A stretch of 36,450 nucleotides of DNA from Stentor coeruleus (taxonomy: Eukaryota; Ciliophora; Heterotrichea; Heterotrichida; Stentoridae): assembly GCA_001970955.1 (NCBI GenBank), contig MPUH01000758.1, forward strand, positions 1 through 36,450, read 5' to 3'. A program made the position numbers and the translations under genes. Position 1 is the stretch's first letter. Each line of letters opens with the position of its first letter. This document shows positions 8,946 to 18,143 of the stretch, in pieces. The notes beneath the pieces were generated by a model. The model had not been told where the DNA came from, made no database searches, and was given only the letters and a program-made list of their open reading frames with translations.

Positions 8946-10403
8946 CTATAGTTTCCTAGTCATAAGAACCAAGAATTCCTTAAGGTCAATAACTCCATCT
9001 CCATTTTGATCAACCTCCCTAATAATCTCATCCCAAACCCGCATGTCAAGGAATTGACCTGATCCCAAAACAGTTCTAATTTCTTCAACTGTTATATCCC
9101 CACTTCCATCTTTATCAAACAACCTAAAAGCTGTTTCAAGATTTGATCTAGAATTGACACTATTATAATTCATACAAGCTGTTAAAAATTCTGTATAGTC
9201 AATATCCCCACTGCGATTTATATCAACTTCATTCATGATTTTTTCAACTGTTGCCCGAGCTTCTTCTTCATCCATAGTTTTTGCGTATTGCTCCATAAGT
9301 TCATTTCTACTAACTTTACCATCTCCATTTTTGTCTAAGTTTATGAAATCTTGTTTTAATACTTTTAGTTCTTCATTAGCAATAGCTTGAGTTGCTAAGA
9401 ACATATGCACAGCGTTCTTAAGTTTAGATGAACATGTAAAAGCTTTAAGATCGCTTAATGAAGCTTTTAAGTCAAGGCTGTCAGTTCTTTCACGATAAGA
9501 TTTTATCCAATTATGATTTAAAGCATCTTTAGCTGAAATTCTATCTTTCTGCGAAACTACAAGTAATTTTTGCATCAAATCAACAGCTTCAGGGGTTAAA
9601 TTCGGCCAGTCTCTTTTTTCAATTTGCAAAGGCGTATTTTTAACTTGTTCCAATATAGCTTTTTCATCTCTTCCATTATAAGGAGGCTTTCCTGTGAGTA
9701 AAATAAACATTATAACCCCTGCAGACCAAATATCACACTTTTCATTATACTCTCCAACTAATACTTCTGGGGCAACATAGTAAGCCGATCCAAAGCATCC
9801 ACTTAGTTTTTTCTTAGCATCTAAAAAGCATGAACTCCCGAAATCTGCAACTTTTATACTAAGACTATATTGTTTTTCTTCTAATAATATATTCTCAGGC
9901 TTCAAATCTCTATGTGTTACATTCTTATTATGACAATAAGCAATAGCTGAAAGTAACTGACTCATAATTTCAGCTGCTTGAACCTCAGAAAATTTCTTCA
10001 GCTCAATGATTTTATCAAAAAGCTCACCACCTGCACAGAAGTCCATAGAAACATAGAATTTCCAATTGTCTTCAAAGATTTCATAGCATTTTAAAATGTT
10101 TGGATGATCTAAAGAGGTTAGGATTGAGATTTCTTTTAACATATAGTCTTGATCCATTTGCTGATGATGAAGTCCTGCTTTATGAATAACTTTTACAGCT
10201 CGTTGTTGATTTAATGGTTTGTATATGCAAAGTTGAACATCAGCAAATGCTCCTGAGCCAAGTTTTTTTACTATAGTATAATTGTTAGAAAGTTTTCCTT
10301 TGGTCTTTGTTAGAAAAGTTGCTGGGGTTAAATTGATATTGTTTTCGTTTTTACGAGAAGCTTTGTTTACTTCAGTAACCTTTTTGGAGCTAACACAACC
10401 CAT
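8946..10403 (-). CDS. CDPK: Calcium-dependent protein kinase (CDPK)
   Basis: CDPKs are Ser/Thr kinases switched on directly by calcium in plants, ciliates and apicomplexans. This 485-residue protein has the full layout. The N-terminus MGCVSS fits myristoylation at G2 and palmitoylation at C3, implying membrane attachment. The kinase domain (about 43-301) has the glycine loop LGSGAFADV, ATP lysine K71, catalytic loop HRDLKPEN (D166), DFG (D187) and APE. A junction/autoinhibitory region follows (about 302-345). Four EF-hands have loops starting at D357, D394, D430 and D465, each with Asp/Asn ligands and a Glu at position 12. No key residue is missing. Confidence 0.96.
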   Translation of the reverse strand: MGCVSSKKVTEVNKASRKNENNINLTPATFLTKTKGKLSNNYTIVKKLGSGAFADVQLCIYKPLNQQRAVKVIHKAGLHHQQMDQDYMLKEISILTSLDHPNILKCYEIFEDNWKFYVSMDFCAGGELFDKIIELKKFSEVQAAEIMSQLLSAIAYCHNKNVTHRDLKPENILLEEKQYSLSIKVADFGSSCFLDAKKKLSGCFGSAYYVAPEVLVGEYNEKCDIWSAGVIMFILLTGKPPYNGRDEKAILEQVKNTPLQIEKRDWPNLTPEAVDLMQKLLVVSQKDRISAKDALNHNWIKSYRERTDSLDLKASLSDLKAFTCSSKLKNAVHMFLATQAIANEELKVLKQDFINLDKNGDGKVSRNELMEQYAKTMDEEEARATVEKIMNEVDINRSGDIDYTEFLTACMNYNSVNSRSNLETAFRLFDKDGSGDITVEEIRTVLGSGQFLDMRVWDEIIREVDQNGDGVIDLKEFLVLMTRKL

Positions 10404-11223
10404 TTTTATGTTTATAAATTGTGTATATATATATGAGTAAAAGCTTTTAAGAGAATTTTTTTATAAGAAGGAGAAAATGTTTGATTTGTTGAAGTACTGT
10501 GGATATATAAGGTTTTTAAGATAAAATAGGTTGGTGGAGTTGATGGTATTTATAAGGGAGGATTGATGGTTTTAAATGATTTGAGAGAAATTTAAAAAAG
10601 GATTGGGGTTCGGTAAGGTTGGGTAAAGATGTGATGAAAAGGTCTGTAGAGCAAATGCATGTGCTTTTTTTGAGAGCAGAATGAGAAAGTATATTTTTTT
10701 TTTAAGATAAGCATTGCATATGCAATCAGAATATGCATGAAGAAAGATTATGATGTAAATGTTTGGATTATAATGAATAGAGCAATTAGTAATTATTTTA
10801 TGAACTTGTATTGAGTTATAAGCATTAAAAGCTTTGTTATCCTTGATAATAGATTTTCTAATTTTCATATAAACTTAATTTCTAAATCATTTTAACAAGC
10901 AAATCTATCCCAAAAATTTCTTACAAATCACCAATATCTTATCATCTCTCATATAAAATCAGCTCATCTATTAAAACCCACTAAAAACATAAAAATACCT
11001 AAAATCATCTACTAAAACTTCATAATCAATCCTCTATGCATCTTAAAAAAATCCATATCTCATCCAAATTATCACCTAAAATCCAAAAGTAAATTACCAC
11101 AAAATCTTAAACCTAAATCTTAAATCCTCAAACCTATCTTACATAAACCTAAAAATATCCCTACTTAAAAAAGCATCTCCTTTTCAATAAAAAATCCTAT
11201 CAATTAAATACCTTCCATATTAT
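10404..11223. promoter_or_regulatory. Divergent promoter region between CDPK and RBFA
   Basis: This 820-bp gap shows the sharpest skew flip in the window. Positions 10501-10560 contain 20 G and no C; 11101-11160 contain 15 C and no G. The switch lies near 10870. A minus-strand open frame of 98 codons (10572-10868) is present but low in complexity and not credible as a gene. No sequence-specific element could be named. Confidence 0.5.
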
Positions 11224-12654
11224 ATGTTAACCCAGCTTTTCAGATTCATACGGAATGTCAAACCTCCAATAATCCCAAAGCCTTATTCAACAATAACCCA
11301 AGCAGGACAATCTCCTCCAGTATCAGTACACACAAAAATCTCAAATAAGCCAAGGGTTTCTGATATAAAAAAATCTCATAGACCAAAAAAAGAGTCTTAT
11401 GAAATTCCTGATGAACTAAGAAAAGCTGGGATTTCAAAAAAATATATGGATCAAGATATGGTCAAACTTTACAAAACAATGAAAGAAAAAGGTGCTGATA
11501 AAATTGCTAAAAAAGCTATGGATAAATTAATTGAAGAAGGAGAGTCTTCTGATGATATTATCAAAGATATTATAAGTAAATCACCTAAACCAAAAGGGAA
11601 TTTCGATCAGTTGTTTATGGGGAAAAAGAAATTTGAAAAAGTTGATAAAGGCGAGGAACTACCTGAAAATATGCAAGATTTAATAAACAAAGAACTTCAG
11701 CAATTTGTAATTTCTATATAGAATTTTAAAGAAAAATTATATGAAAGCAAAGATCTGGCGACGAAGAAAAAAGAAGAGTTTAAAGACATTGTTAAAAAAG
11801 ATACAGAAAAAGCTGAGGATATAAAACGTGATAAAGAGTTTGGATGGCTAGATAAAGTTAAAGTTAAAGAAGGTGAGTCGAAAATGTTTGATGAAATGGT
11901 AGGAAGTTGGGATAAAATGCAACAAACAGTTTTTGAGGAAATGGAAGATAAGGATCATAAAAGACTGGTTAAGGAAGAAAAGAAACTGTGAGGTATATTC
12001 AGTGAAAAAATAAAGCAGAAAAGGTTTATAAGAGAAAAGTATAAAGATTTTAAAATCCCTATAGAAAATGAGGAGAAATCTGATGTGTTTCAGCTTAGAA
12101 GCCAAAGATATATAGAAGAACGATTTGAAGAGATTATGTCAGACCCACAACAATGTAAGATATAAACAGATTTAAGTATTGAAATCCTTAAAGGAGGCTT
12201 TTTTACTATACATTCAGTTAGAGTAAACCCAAGTTTATCTGTTGTGACTGTGTTTTTTGAAGTATTTTTCCCTGATATTTACACAAACCCTGATTTCGAA
12301 AAAGAAAAAGCACGTTTAGAAGAAATAAGAAGGAAACTTGTCCATTCAACACCATATTTGAGAGGTAAACTAACACAGAGAGCAGGGTTGAAATATGCAC
12401 CTGAACTGCATTTTATTCCTTATAAAATTGCTGGGAGCTCAAAACAGATGCTGGTGATAAATATTTAGGCTGGAATTGAAGATACTACTTTGAAAATGGA
12501 AAAAGCTATAGAAAAAACTCCAGAGGAAATGGGGGATATTTTCGAACCGAAATTCCCAAGCAGAGGGCTTAGAAAACTATATAAAAGTTCACTGAAAAGA
12601 ATGAAAAGTACTAAATCAAATGAAAAAGGTGGAAAAGGCGGAAAAATTATATGA
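11224..12654 (+). CDS. RBFA: Mitochondrial ribosome-binding factor A homologue, five exons
   Basis: RbfA helps mature the small ribosomal subunit; nuclear copies act in mitochondria or plastids. Exons 11224-11706, 11722-11987, 12003-12154, 12170-12453 and 12469-12654 join through four 15-nt introns into 456 residues. The basic N-terminus (MLTQLFRFIRNVKPPII) resembles a mitochondrial targeting sequence. A long charged helical extension fills about residues 45-270. The RbfA-like KH fold lies about 275-395: RYIEERFEEIM, then the beta strand FFTIHSVRVNPSLSVVTVFF, then LRGKLTQRAGLKYAPELHF, which matches the family's LR..L.....L...P.L.F pattern. A lysine/glycine-rich tail ends at TGA. The long extension is unusual beside bacterial RbfA (about 130 residues). 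The domain call is from motif recall, not a search. Confidence 0.75.
11707..11721 (+). other. 15-nt intron 1 of RBFA
   Basis: GTAATTTCTATATAG starts at a codon boundary and contains an in-frame TAG at its end. Downstream sequence stays open in the same frame. Confidence 0.85.
11988..12002 (+). other. 15-nt intron 2 of RBFA
   Basis: GTGAGGTATATTCAG interrupts a Leu codon after its second base; retention gives TGA immediately. It has a GTGA rather than GTAA start. Confidence 0.75.
12155..12169 (+). other. 15-nt intron 3 of RBFA
   Basis: GTAAGATATAAACAG interrupts a Tyr codon after its first base; retention gives TAA three codons later. Its removal fuses the first helix of the RbfA domain to its beta strand. 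Confidence 0.8.
12454..12468 (+). other. 15-nt intron 4 of RBFA
   Basis: GTGATAAATATTTAG lies at a codon boundary and ends in an in-frame TAG. The next exon runs open to the TGA at 12652-12654. Confidence 0.75.
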
Positions 12655-12736
12655 AAATAAGCCAAAAAATAGTAAAACTAATAGAAAAAATCTATTCTTT
12701 TCATAAAAATCCTATTATTTATTACTAAAAAACCCA

Positions 12737-13561
12737 TTAATTTTTTAAGAGCTTGCCGAATGTTTTCCTAATATTCTTCTTAAACTTTGTAGTAAACCCA
12801 TAAACAAAAGCATTAAAGCATCCATACAAAGCCGCCATACATCCTGAAATCAAATCTAAATACATATTCGATGAATTGTAAATAAAATAATAAACTCTAT
12901 GAAACAAACTTGGCCCAAAACACACAAGTAAAACTAAAGGGTACATTTTTAGTCTACCCATCATTTTTTCTACAAGTTTCTTATTATCCCTAAGAGAGTC
13001 ATCAGACCATAGTTTTCTATAAACCATGAAATAGAAAAAGATATTGATAAATAGCATTATCACTAATGGGCCATAAAATTGAACAATTACCCATATTATA
13101 TCAATTTCATTTTTATCTAAAATCCAACACCACCCATGATAATTACCATAACTATTCGTGATAAAAGGTAGTGGAGTGAGTATAGCAGGTATAGCAAAAG
13201 ATAAGAAAATTAATAGCTTTTCCTTTTTGACTATCCTAGTGTTTTCTAAAACAATTGTCTGATACAATGAATATGATATAATTCCTGTTATAAGCAGACT
13301 TGCAAGCTGGGAGTAATTCTGGATTACAGCTTGTGATAAACAAAATATCTCATTTTCATATCCTGGGATAAGAAAACCTATATAAAAATTACTCAGTGAT
13401 GCGAATAGGTCAGCTATAGACAAATAAGTAACTAAACGGAAAGCATAGGTTTGAAGTTTTTTAAAAAGTAAAGCTGAGGAAATGATAAGAATACACCCAA
13501 TTGTACTTAGAGCGCCACATGACATAAGACTGATCAAATGAGTATCATCAGGAATAGACAT
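12737..13561 (-). CDS. Seven-helix receptor, cAMP-receptor-like GPCR family
   Basis: The 274-residue protein has seven hydrophobic segments, a short N-terminus and a basic C-terminal tail (TKFKKNIRKTFGKLLKN). It resembles the Dictyostelium cAR/CRL group: LSIADLFASLSNFY in helix 2, a cysteine at the start of helix 3 (C74) and HGWCWI in the second extracellular loop (C145), the likely disulfide pair. It should lie in the plasma membrane and couple to G proteins; the ligand is unknown and need not be cAMP. Its ATG is only 46 bp beyond the stop of the USP gene on the same strand, leaving little room for a separate promoter. Confidence 0.75.
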   Translation of the reverse strand: MSIPDDTHLISLMSCGALSTIGCILIISSALLFKKLQTYAFRLVTYLSIADLFASLSNFYIGFLIPGYENEIFCLSQAVIQNYSQLASLLITGIISYSLYQTIVLENTRIVKKEKLLIFLSFAIPAILTPLPFITNSYGNYHGWCWILDKNEIDIIWVIVQFYGPLVIMLFINIFFYFMVYRKLWSDDSLRDNKKLVEKMMGRLKMYPLVLLVCFGPSLFHRVYYFIYNSSNMYLDLISGCMAALYGCFNAFVYGFTTKFKKNIRKTFGKLLKN

Positions 13562-13607
13562 GATTTTTATTAAGATTTTGATTAATTGTATTAAGTATCA
13601 GAAAAGT

Positions 13608-14846
13608 TTAAGGACTTTGATTAAAGATTATAAAAGAATTCGATTTACGGGGAAGAGCTTGAGGGGAATTTTGGTCAGTAATGCAAGGGTCTTGATTATC
13701 AGAAATACAAACTTCAGGATTATCAGAAATACAAACTTCAGGATTATCAGAGTCAGAATCAGGGATAACTTTAACCCTAAATGGGTTTTCAGGAAAAGTA
13801 AATACTCTTTTGGTGCTAACTGAAGGTAATTGAATATAAGTATTACTAAAATCTTCTAGTTCATATAAGAAAATATATGCTTGAGCTTCAAGTACATCAT
13901 TCCAATTACATCTTATTACATTATCATCATTTATATGATACCATAACCCACAATTTAGAATATAAGCTTCATAATGTCCTCCAAATAACATAAACCCTGA
14001 ATGCTCAATAACCCCAATTAATTTATATTCACTACCTTCATGACCAAATCTTTTACCATCTAATTTCTTTGGGAGATACACATGGGTTTTAATTTTGTTA
14101 TTCCACATTGATAATTTAAACCTTTTTAAATAGGCAAAAATATACTTAGAACCTTGATGTATTTTTTCTATAACATTATGTCTTGTATTATGCATACAGA
14201 GCTCACAATTTTTTTCAATAATCTCAGTTCTTTCTGTATACTTCAAACAATCGTATAAGGTTATTATTTTGTTTACCCATAGTTTTTTTAGAAATGAATT
14301 GTTTTTAAGGTTTTCTTTAAGAGATTGGAGTTGACTACAATCTGAGTTGGTTAGAAAAGGATCGTCTGGTTTGATGATACTTTCTTCAGCTAAATCAAGA
14401 GGGAGTGTATAGAAGTTTTCAAAGCTTTCAGTTTCTAATGAACATTTTTCGCAAGTGTATTTTCTTATTAGCGTTCCTTTGAATGTTTTTTCGATAAGAT
14501 CGGAACAATAAGGGTCTTCTTTTAGTTTGTCGAGGAGAATAAGAAGGAATTCTTGAGAGTCTTGCTGGGTTTTTGGAGTAAAAGATGGGGATAAGTTCCA
14601 ACAAGCCTGAACTAAACGTTGAGGATGTATAGAATGCTTGTTATTTTTCCAAATTTCTATAATTATGTCTTGGAGTGATTGGGTTATTCTAAATAAGAAA
14701 TACTCTTGAAGCGTACCTGAAAAATGTTTTGGTGTATCCTCTTGAAAAAAAACTTTTACTGGGTGAACTTGGGAAAGAAGCTGAATGACTGAGTTTATGT
14801 AGCAGGTGTTTTTTAAATTTTCCAATCCTTTTACCCCTTTTTTCAT
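13608..14846 (-). CDS. Ubiquitin-specific protease (USP/UCH, peptidase C19)
   Basis: USPs are cysteine proteases that remove ubiquitin. The 412-residue protein opens directly with the Cys box GLENLKNTCYINS (catalytic C15), followed by QQDSQEFL. Zinc-finger cysteines are present as C132-x2-C135 and C214-x2-C217. The His box has FGGHYEAY (H291) and YHINDDNV supplies the third residue (N306 or D307). All catalytic elements are present, so activity is expected. It is near the minimal size of the family and has no extra N-terminal domain. A 24-bp tandem repeat encodes repeated DNPEVCIS in the acidic tail after the catalytic domain. The GPCR gene follows on the same strand after 46 bp. Confidence 0.92.
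   Translation of the reverse strand: MKKGVKGLENLKNTCYINSVIQLLSQVHPVKVFFQEDTPKHFSGTLQEYFLFRITQSLQDIIIEIWKNNKHSIHPQRLVQACWNLSPSFTPKTQQDSQEFLLILLDKLKEDPYCSDLIEKTFKGTLIRKYTCEKCSLETESFENFYTLPLDLAEESIIKPDDPFLTNSDCSQLQSLKENLKNNSFLKKLWVNKIITLYDCLKYTERTEIIEKNCELCMHNTRHNVIEKIHQGSKYIFAYLKRFKLSMWNNKIKTHVYLPKKLDGKRFGHEGSEYKLIGVIEHSGFMLFGGHYEAYILNCGLWYHINDDNVIRCNWNDVLEAQAYIFLYELEDFSNTYIQLPSVSTKRVFTFPENPFRVKVIPDSDSDNPEVCISDNPEVCISDNQDPCITDQNSPQALPRKSNSFIIFNQSP
13694..13762. repeat. 24-bp tandem repeat in the USP tail
   Basis: Two perfect 24-bp units (13694-13717 and 13718-13741) are followed by a degraded third. The unit is eight codons and keeps the frame, so it adds DNPEVCIS copies to the tail, outside the catalytic domain. 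It looks like ordinary replication slippage. Confidence 0.9.
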
Positions 14847-15259
14847 ATAAAATATATACTTAGGAGATTATTAAGAATGTCTGCAAACTAATAAACTACC
14901 TATAAATATCACTAATTTTATATATAAGACTTTATTATTTACATGATTTTTACTCTATTATATTTTCATGATACCTATTTTCCCCTTTAACTTAGCAAAT
15001 ATTTCGTTATTTTCTACATCAAAAATCAAACTTTCACTTCTCCAAAAACAAACCAACACCGTCCAAAACTCAAACCTACCATTTTTACTAAACTATCCTC
15101 CTCACCAAAAACTATCAACATTCTTATACCAATTCATTCAACTTCGCACATTTTCTATCAAAAAATCAAAATTACTCCAAATAAAAATCCCATAATAAAA
15201 CCTCTTAAAACCTATAATTCTCTATACATCTAATCACATAATTCCTATATGTTTCAATA
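14847..15259. promoter_or_regulatory. Upstream region of USP, no gene seen
   Basis: This 413-bp gap lies between two minus-strand genes. From about 14940 the plus strand is C-rich and nearly G-free. A plus-strand frame at 14968-15195 (75 codons) follows this composition and is not credible as a gene. No regulatory element could be named. Confidence 0.35.
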
Positions 15260-16378
15260 TTAATTATACTCTGATTTTGAATTATCCTCTTCTACAATCA
15301 CTTCAAAATACTGAGGACGCATAGCTGACAACCTAGGTTGAAAACGTCTTCTCCCTCTACCATCATCAATCCATTTCAATGGATTCTTCAACTGATTATT
15401 TATATACTCTTGCCAACTATCAGGGGGAACATTATTATCCATAGCTTCCTTATATAATTTCTGTATCGACACATTCTGCATCTGATTTTTCCCTGAATTC
15501 TTCATCTTAATCGCTAAACAAAGTGAATAAAAATGCTTCTGTAAATCATTCCCAGTCCCTAAAAACGGTTCATCAAGCTCTTGTTTAAACTCTTCATCAA
15601 CCCCTGATAAAGCTGTAACTTCAGAAGTGCCACTCCCAATACTTACAAGATCACTAGTAATTTCATCAACTTTTCTATTTACTTCAGCGATTTTATATGA
15701 AGGTACAGTTTTAGTCACAGCTTTTTGTAGCATTTGTGAACGATTTTTGAATTTCTCAACCTGTTCAACAATTTTTTCAAGCTCTTCTTTTTTCTTGTTT
15801 ATTTCTTCTTCTTGATATCCAAGTTTTTGCTCCTGAACTAAAGCATGAAGCCTATCTGCATAGATTCTTATCCCTAAAGATCCTTTATAAGTGACTAGTA
15901 AAGAACTTAAGCTTTTGATCACATTTTCAGTATCTTCAGCATTGCCATTCAAAGTTTTCTGGCATAAACGACTGAATATTGATATATAGTTTTTATCTCC
16001 AGGACGTAAGTCAGTGTTTTTTGTTAGATCAATTAGACAGGTTTCTAATTTTCTAAGTTTGAAGATGACATGATTTAGTAAACTTCCTGATTCTATGTTT
16101 TCGACTGCTTCTGGAACTGTTGTGCAGAGTTTGGAATGTTCTTCGATTTTGTCTATTGATATAAGCTCTTGACAATTCATACAATTGACATTTAAGATTT
16201 GTTCTTCTTCAATTGGAAGAACTATAGGTTGAGGTTCTCGGCTTATACGTAGAGTATTTTGTAAAAAGCTTCCATTAGATAATAACTTGTTTCTTGTTGG
16301 CTGAGGTGAGGATTCATAGTTAGAAAGTCTTAATGAAAGCATTCTCTTAGGGTTTTTAGGATCTGGGCTTGAAAACAT
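15260..16378 (-). CDS. Zinc-finger and coiled-coil protein of unknown function
   Basis: The 372-residue protein has a disordered Ser/Pro-rich N-terminus. It is followed by C66-x2-C69-x11-H81-x3-C85 in the sequence CMNCQELISIDKIEEHSKLC, which has the spacing of UBZ4-type ubiquitin-binding zinc fingers (as in RAD18). A helical region follows (about 95-180), then a clear coiled coil (about 185-235, rich in EEEINKKKEELEKI-type heptads). The C-terminal part includes a basic segment (WIDDGRGRRRFQPRL) and an acidic end. No enzyme motif is present. The ATG at 16376-16378 is followed by a plausible coding frame and preceded by very C-poor DNA. Overall identity is not recognised. Confidence 0.75.
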   Translation of the reverse strand: MFSSPDPKNPKRMLSLRLSNYESSPQPTRNKLLSNGSFLQNTLRISREPQPIVLPIEEEQILNVNCMNCQELISIDKIEEHSKLCTTVPEAVENIESGSLLNHVIFKLRKLETCLIDLTKNTDLRPGDKNYISIFSRLCQKTLNGNAEDTENVIKSLSSLLVTYKGSLGIRIYADRLHALVQEQKLGYQEEEINKKKEELEKIVEQVEKFKNRSQMLQKAVTKTVPSYKIAEVNRKVDEITSDLVSIGSGTSEVTALSGVDEEFKQELDEPFLGTGNDLQKHFYSLCLAIKMKNSGKNQMQNVSIQKLYKEAMDNNVPPDSWQEYINNQLKNPLKWIDDGRGRRRFQPRLSAMRPQYFEVIVEEDNSKSEYN

Positions 16379-17292
16379 GTATTTTATAGGCTGTAAAAAA
16401 TATTTGCATAGTTTTGAATTTACTTTAGAGGTTGGGAGTTATAGTTTTTAAATAATTTGGTGGGATGTGAGTTTTGGATTATTGAGATTTGATTAAAAAT
16501 ATTTGTGGTGGGATAGGGTAAAAATTAGGGGTTTTTAATATGGGTAGATATAGAAATGAAATTTGTTTTTGGTAGTTTTTTAGGTGGATGCTGTGTTAAA
16601 AGCTGGAATTTATAAGATTTTAAGAATTGAAATAAGTGAAATTTGATAAGGAGGATTGTGTTTTGTATAAATATGAAGGTTAAAACTGTGGAGTTTATTG
16701 AGATATTTTATTTTTTATTTTGGGTATTTTTGTGTATAGGCTAATTGGTAATTTAATTATTGGGTATGATTTGTAATTAAATTGGGTTTTTCGAATGATG
16801 ATAGTATTGCTTGATAGGCTACGTTATTTAAAAATAAAAAATATAAATAGAATTGCATACTATTTCTAGCTACTGTAAAAGAAAATATCTCATACAAAAA
16901 CAATTAATACCTAATAAAGTCTTTAGTGATTTTAATCATTAATCAAACTCTAATAAAAATAAATCACATAAAAACTTGAAAGCAATAAAAACAGGATAAC
17001 TCTTAACCTAATTTTTAAAATAAAAAATCTCTTGTACATCATATCAAACAAAATTCTGCAACATAAAAAGTTTAAAAATCTTGAATTTCTATAGAAAATG
17101 CTCACATAACCTTATTTCTAAAGACCCAACAAATTTATTAAAATTTTATTTTTAATCATTATAAGCCTAGCACAATTTACTTTTAACCATTTTATCCATA
17201 CAAACCTTCTCTATACACTCAAAATCTTAGTTTCTATTTTCTAAAACAACCAAATAATTATTATATAATTTTTTTAGATTACTGATGATAAA
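16379..17292. other. Longest gene-free stretch, with a skew flip near 16830
   Basis: No coding frame or RNA gene is convincing over 914 bp. The left part is G-rich and C-free in places (16441-16500 has 14 G and no C). The right part is C-rich (17161-17220 has 16 C and 2 G). This is the signature seen in divergent promoters, yet both flanking genes are on the minus strand. Confidence 0.5.
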
Positions 17293-17862
17293 TTAATATA
17301 TATTACAGCATTTAACATCCTGTAATCGTTTATGCTCAAATATCAGTCTTTCTTGAAGATCATTCAATTCTCTTTTAAGAACATTTTTTTCTTGTTCAAC
17401 CACAGCAAGTTTTTCTAAATTTTCAACCAAAGCGCTTTTAGTTCTTCGGTGATGTTGTCTTAGACTAGATATATCTTTTATAGTTATCTCTTGAAGAGTA
17501 ACTTCAGGTTTTATATAGAAAGACTGAGCGAATATTGGTGTTATATTATCTTTTGAATTTGGCTTATCACAAGTACATTCAGGATCTAATAATGACTGAA
17601 CTCCTTTATATTTTGATAGTTCCATCAAACACCTTGAAGAATGTTTAAAACTCATCATTTTACTTGTAACTTTTTTAATAAGATCCCTGTTCTTGTCTTT
17701 GATTTTTTCTATCTGTTCATCTTCTTTAATCTTATCACTTGATTCACTTATCACAGAACTTGAAGACACTTCGCCTTCAGAATATCCTGCAGGGCTTTTA
17801 GGTGTAGCTTTATTATGACTTCTCAGTTTAACTTCACGGGAAGTGTGAAATGACAAAGACAT
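17293..17862 (-). CDS. Small coiled-coil protein of unknown function
   Basis: The frame gives 189 residues from the ATG at 17860-17862. An alternative in-frame ATG at 17908-17910 would add a hydrophobic stretch (GLVFIYLLW). The open frame upstream of that runs through an N and an assembly duplication and should not be trusted. The N-terminal third is Ser-rich and acidic, then comes a charged helix (about EQIEKIKDKNRDLIKKV), a Cys-x-Cys site (ECTCDK), a basic RRTKS site, and a C-terminal coiled coil (LAVVEQEKNVLKRELNDLQ). It ends in CCNIY, which is not a good CaaX box. No family is recognised. It is divergent from the flippase gene. Confidence 0.6.
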   Translation of the reverse strand: MSLSFHTSREVKLRSHNKATPKSPAGYSEGEVSSSSVISESSDKIKEDEQIEKIKDKNRDLIKKVTSKMMSFKHSSRCLMELSKYKGVQSLLDPECTCDKPNSKDNITPIFAQSFYIKPEVTLQEITIKDISSLRQHHRRTKSALVENLEKLAVVEQEKNVLKRELNDLQERLIFEHKRLQDVKCCNIY

Positions 17863-17900
17863 TATATGATTCCATAACAAATAAATAAACACTAAACCCT

Positions 17901-18035
17901 TTTTCTTCATATAAATTCCTAAACACCGAAAAAAAATTACATTCAAAAAATCTTGTAAAAAAAGCATNTTTTCTTCATATAAATTCCTAAACACCGAAAA
18001 AAAATTACATTCAAAAAATCTTGTAAAAAAAGCAT
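17901..18035. repeat. 67-bp duplication flanking a single N
   Basis: Positions 17901-17967 and 17969-18035 are identical, separated by one N at 17968. This is what an unmerged overlap between two contigs looks like, so one copy is probably absent from the real chromosome. It lies in the short promoter region between the coiled-coil gene and the flippase gene. Confidence 0.95.
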
Positions 18036-18143
18036 TTCCCTCAACACTTACACTTTAATCCATAATATCCATATAAAAATTTCAGTGAAAATACTATAAG
18101 CTTAATAAATATACACAATAACTTTAAATAAAAACAAATTATA

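Noticed and set aside
10572..10868. Minus-strand open frame of 98 codons in the CDPK-RBFA gap
   Set aside because: It sits in strongly skewed low-complexity DNA with no domain or coding signal, in a likely promoter.
11988..12003. Reassigned TGA codon (non-standard genetic code)
   Set aside because: The in-frame TGA falls in a 15-nt GT..AG segment matching the other introns, and TGA ends RBFA at 12652, so the code looks standard.
11848..12665. Minus-strand open frames opposite the RBFA gene
   Set aside because: They are shadows of the RBFA exons; the plus strand gives a coherent spliced protein.
14968..15195. Plus-strand open frame of 75 codons
   Set aside because: It follows the C-rich, G-free composition of the gap, has no recognisable features and lies in a probable flanking region.
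16790..16835. Box C-like ATGATGA as a snoRNA
   Set aside because: No matching box D or terminal stem was found nearby.
17863..17994. N-terminal extension of the small coiled-coil protein through the N
   Set aside because: It reads across an unresolved base and a duplicated contig end; the ATG at 17862 is the safer start.
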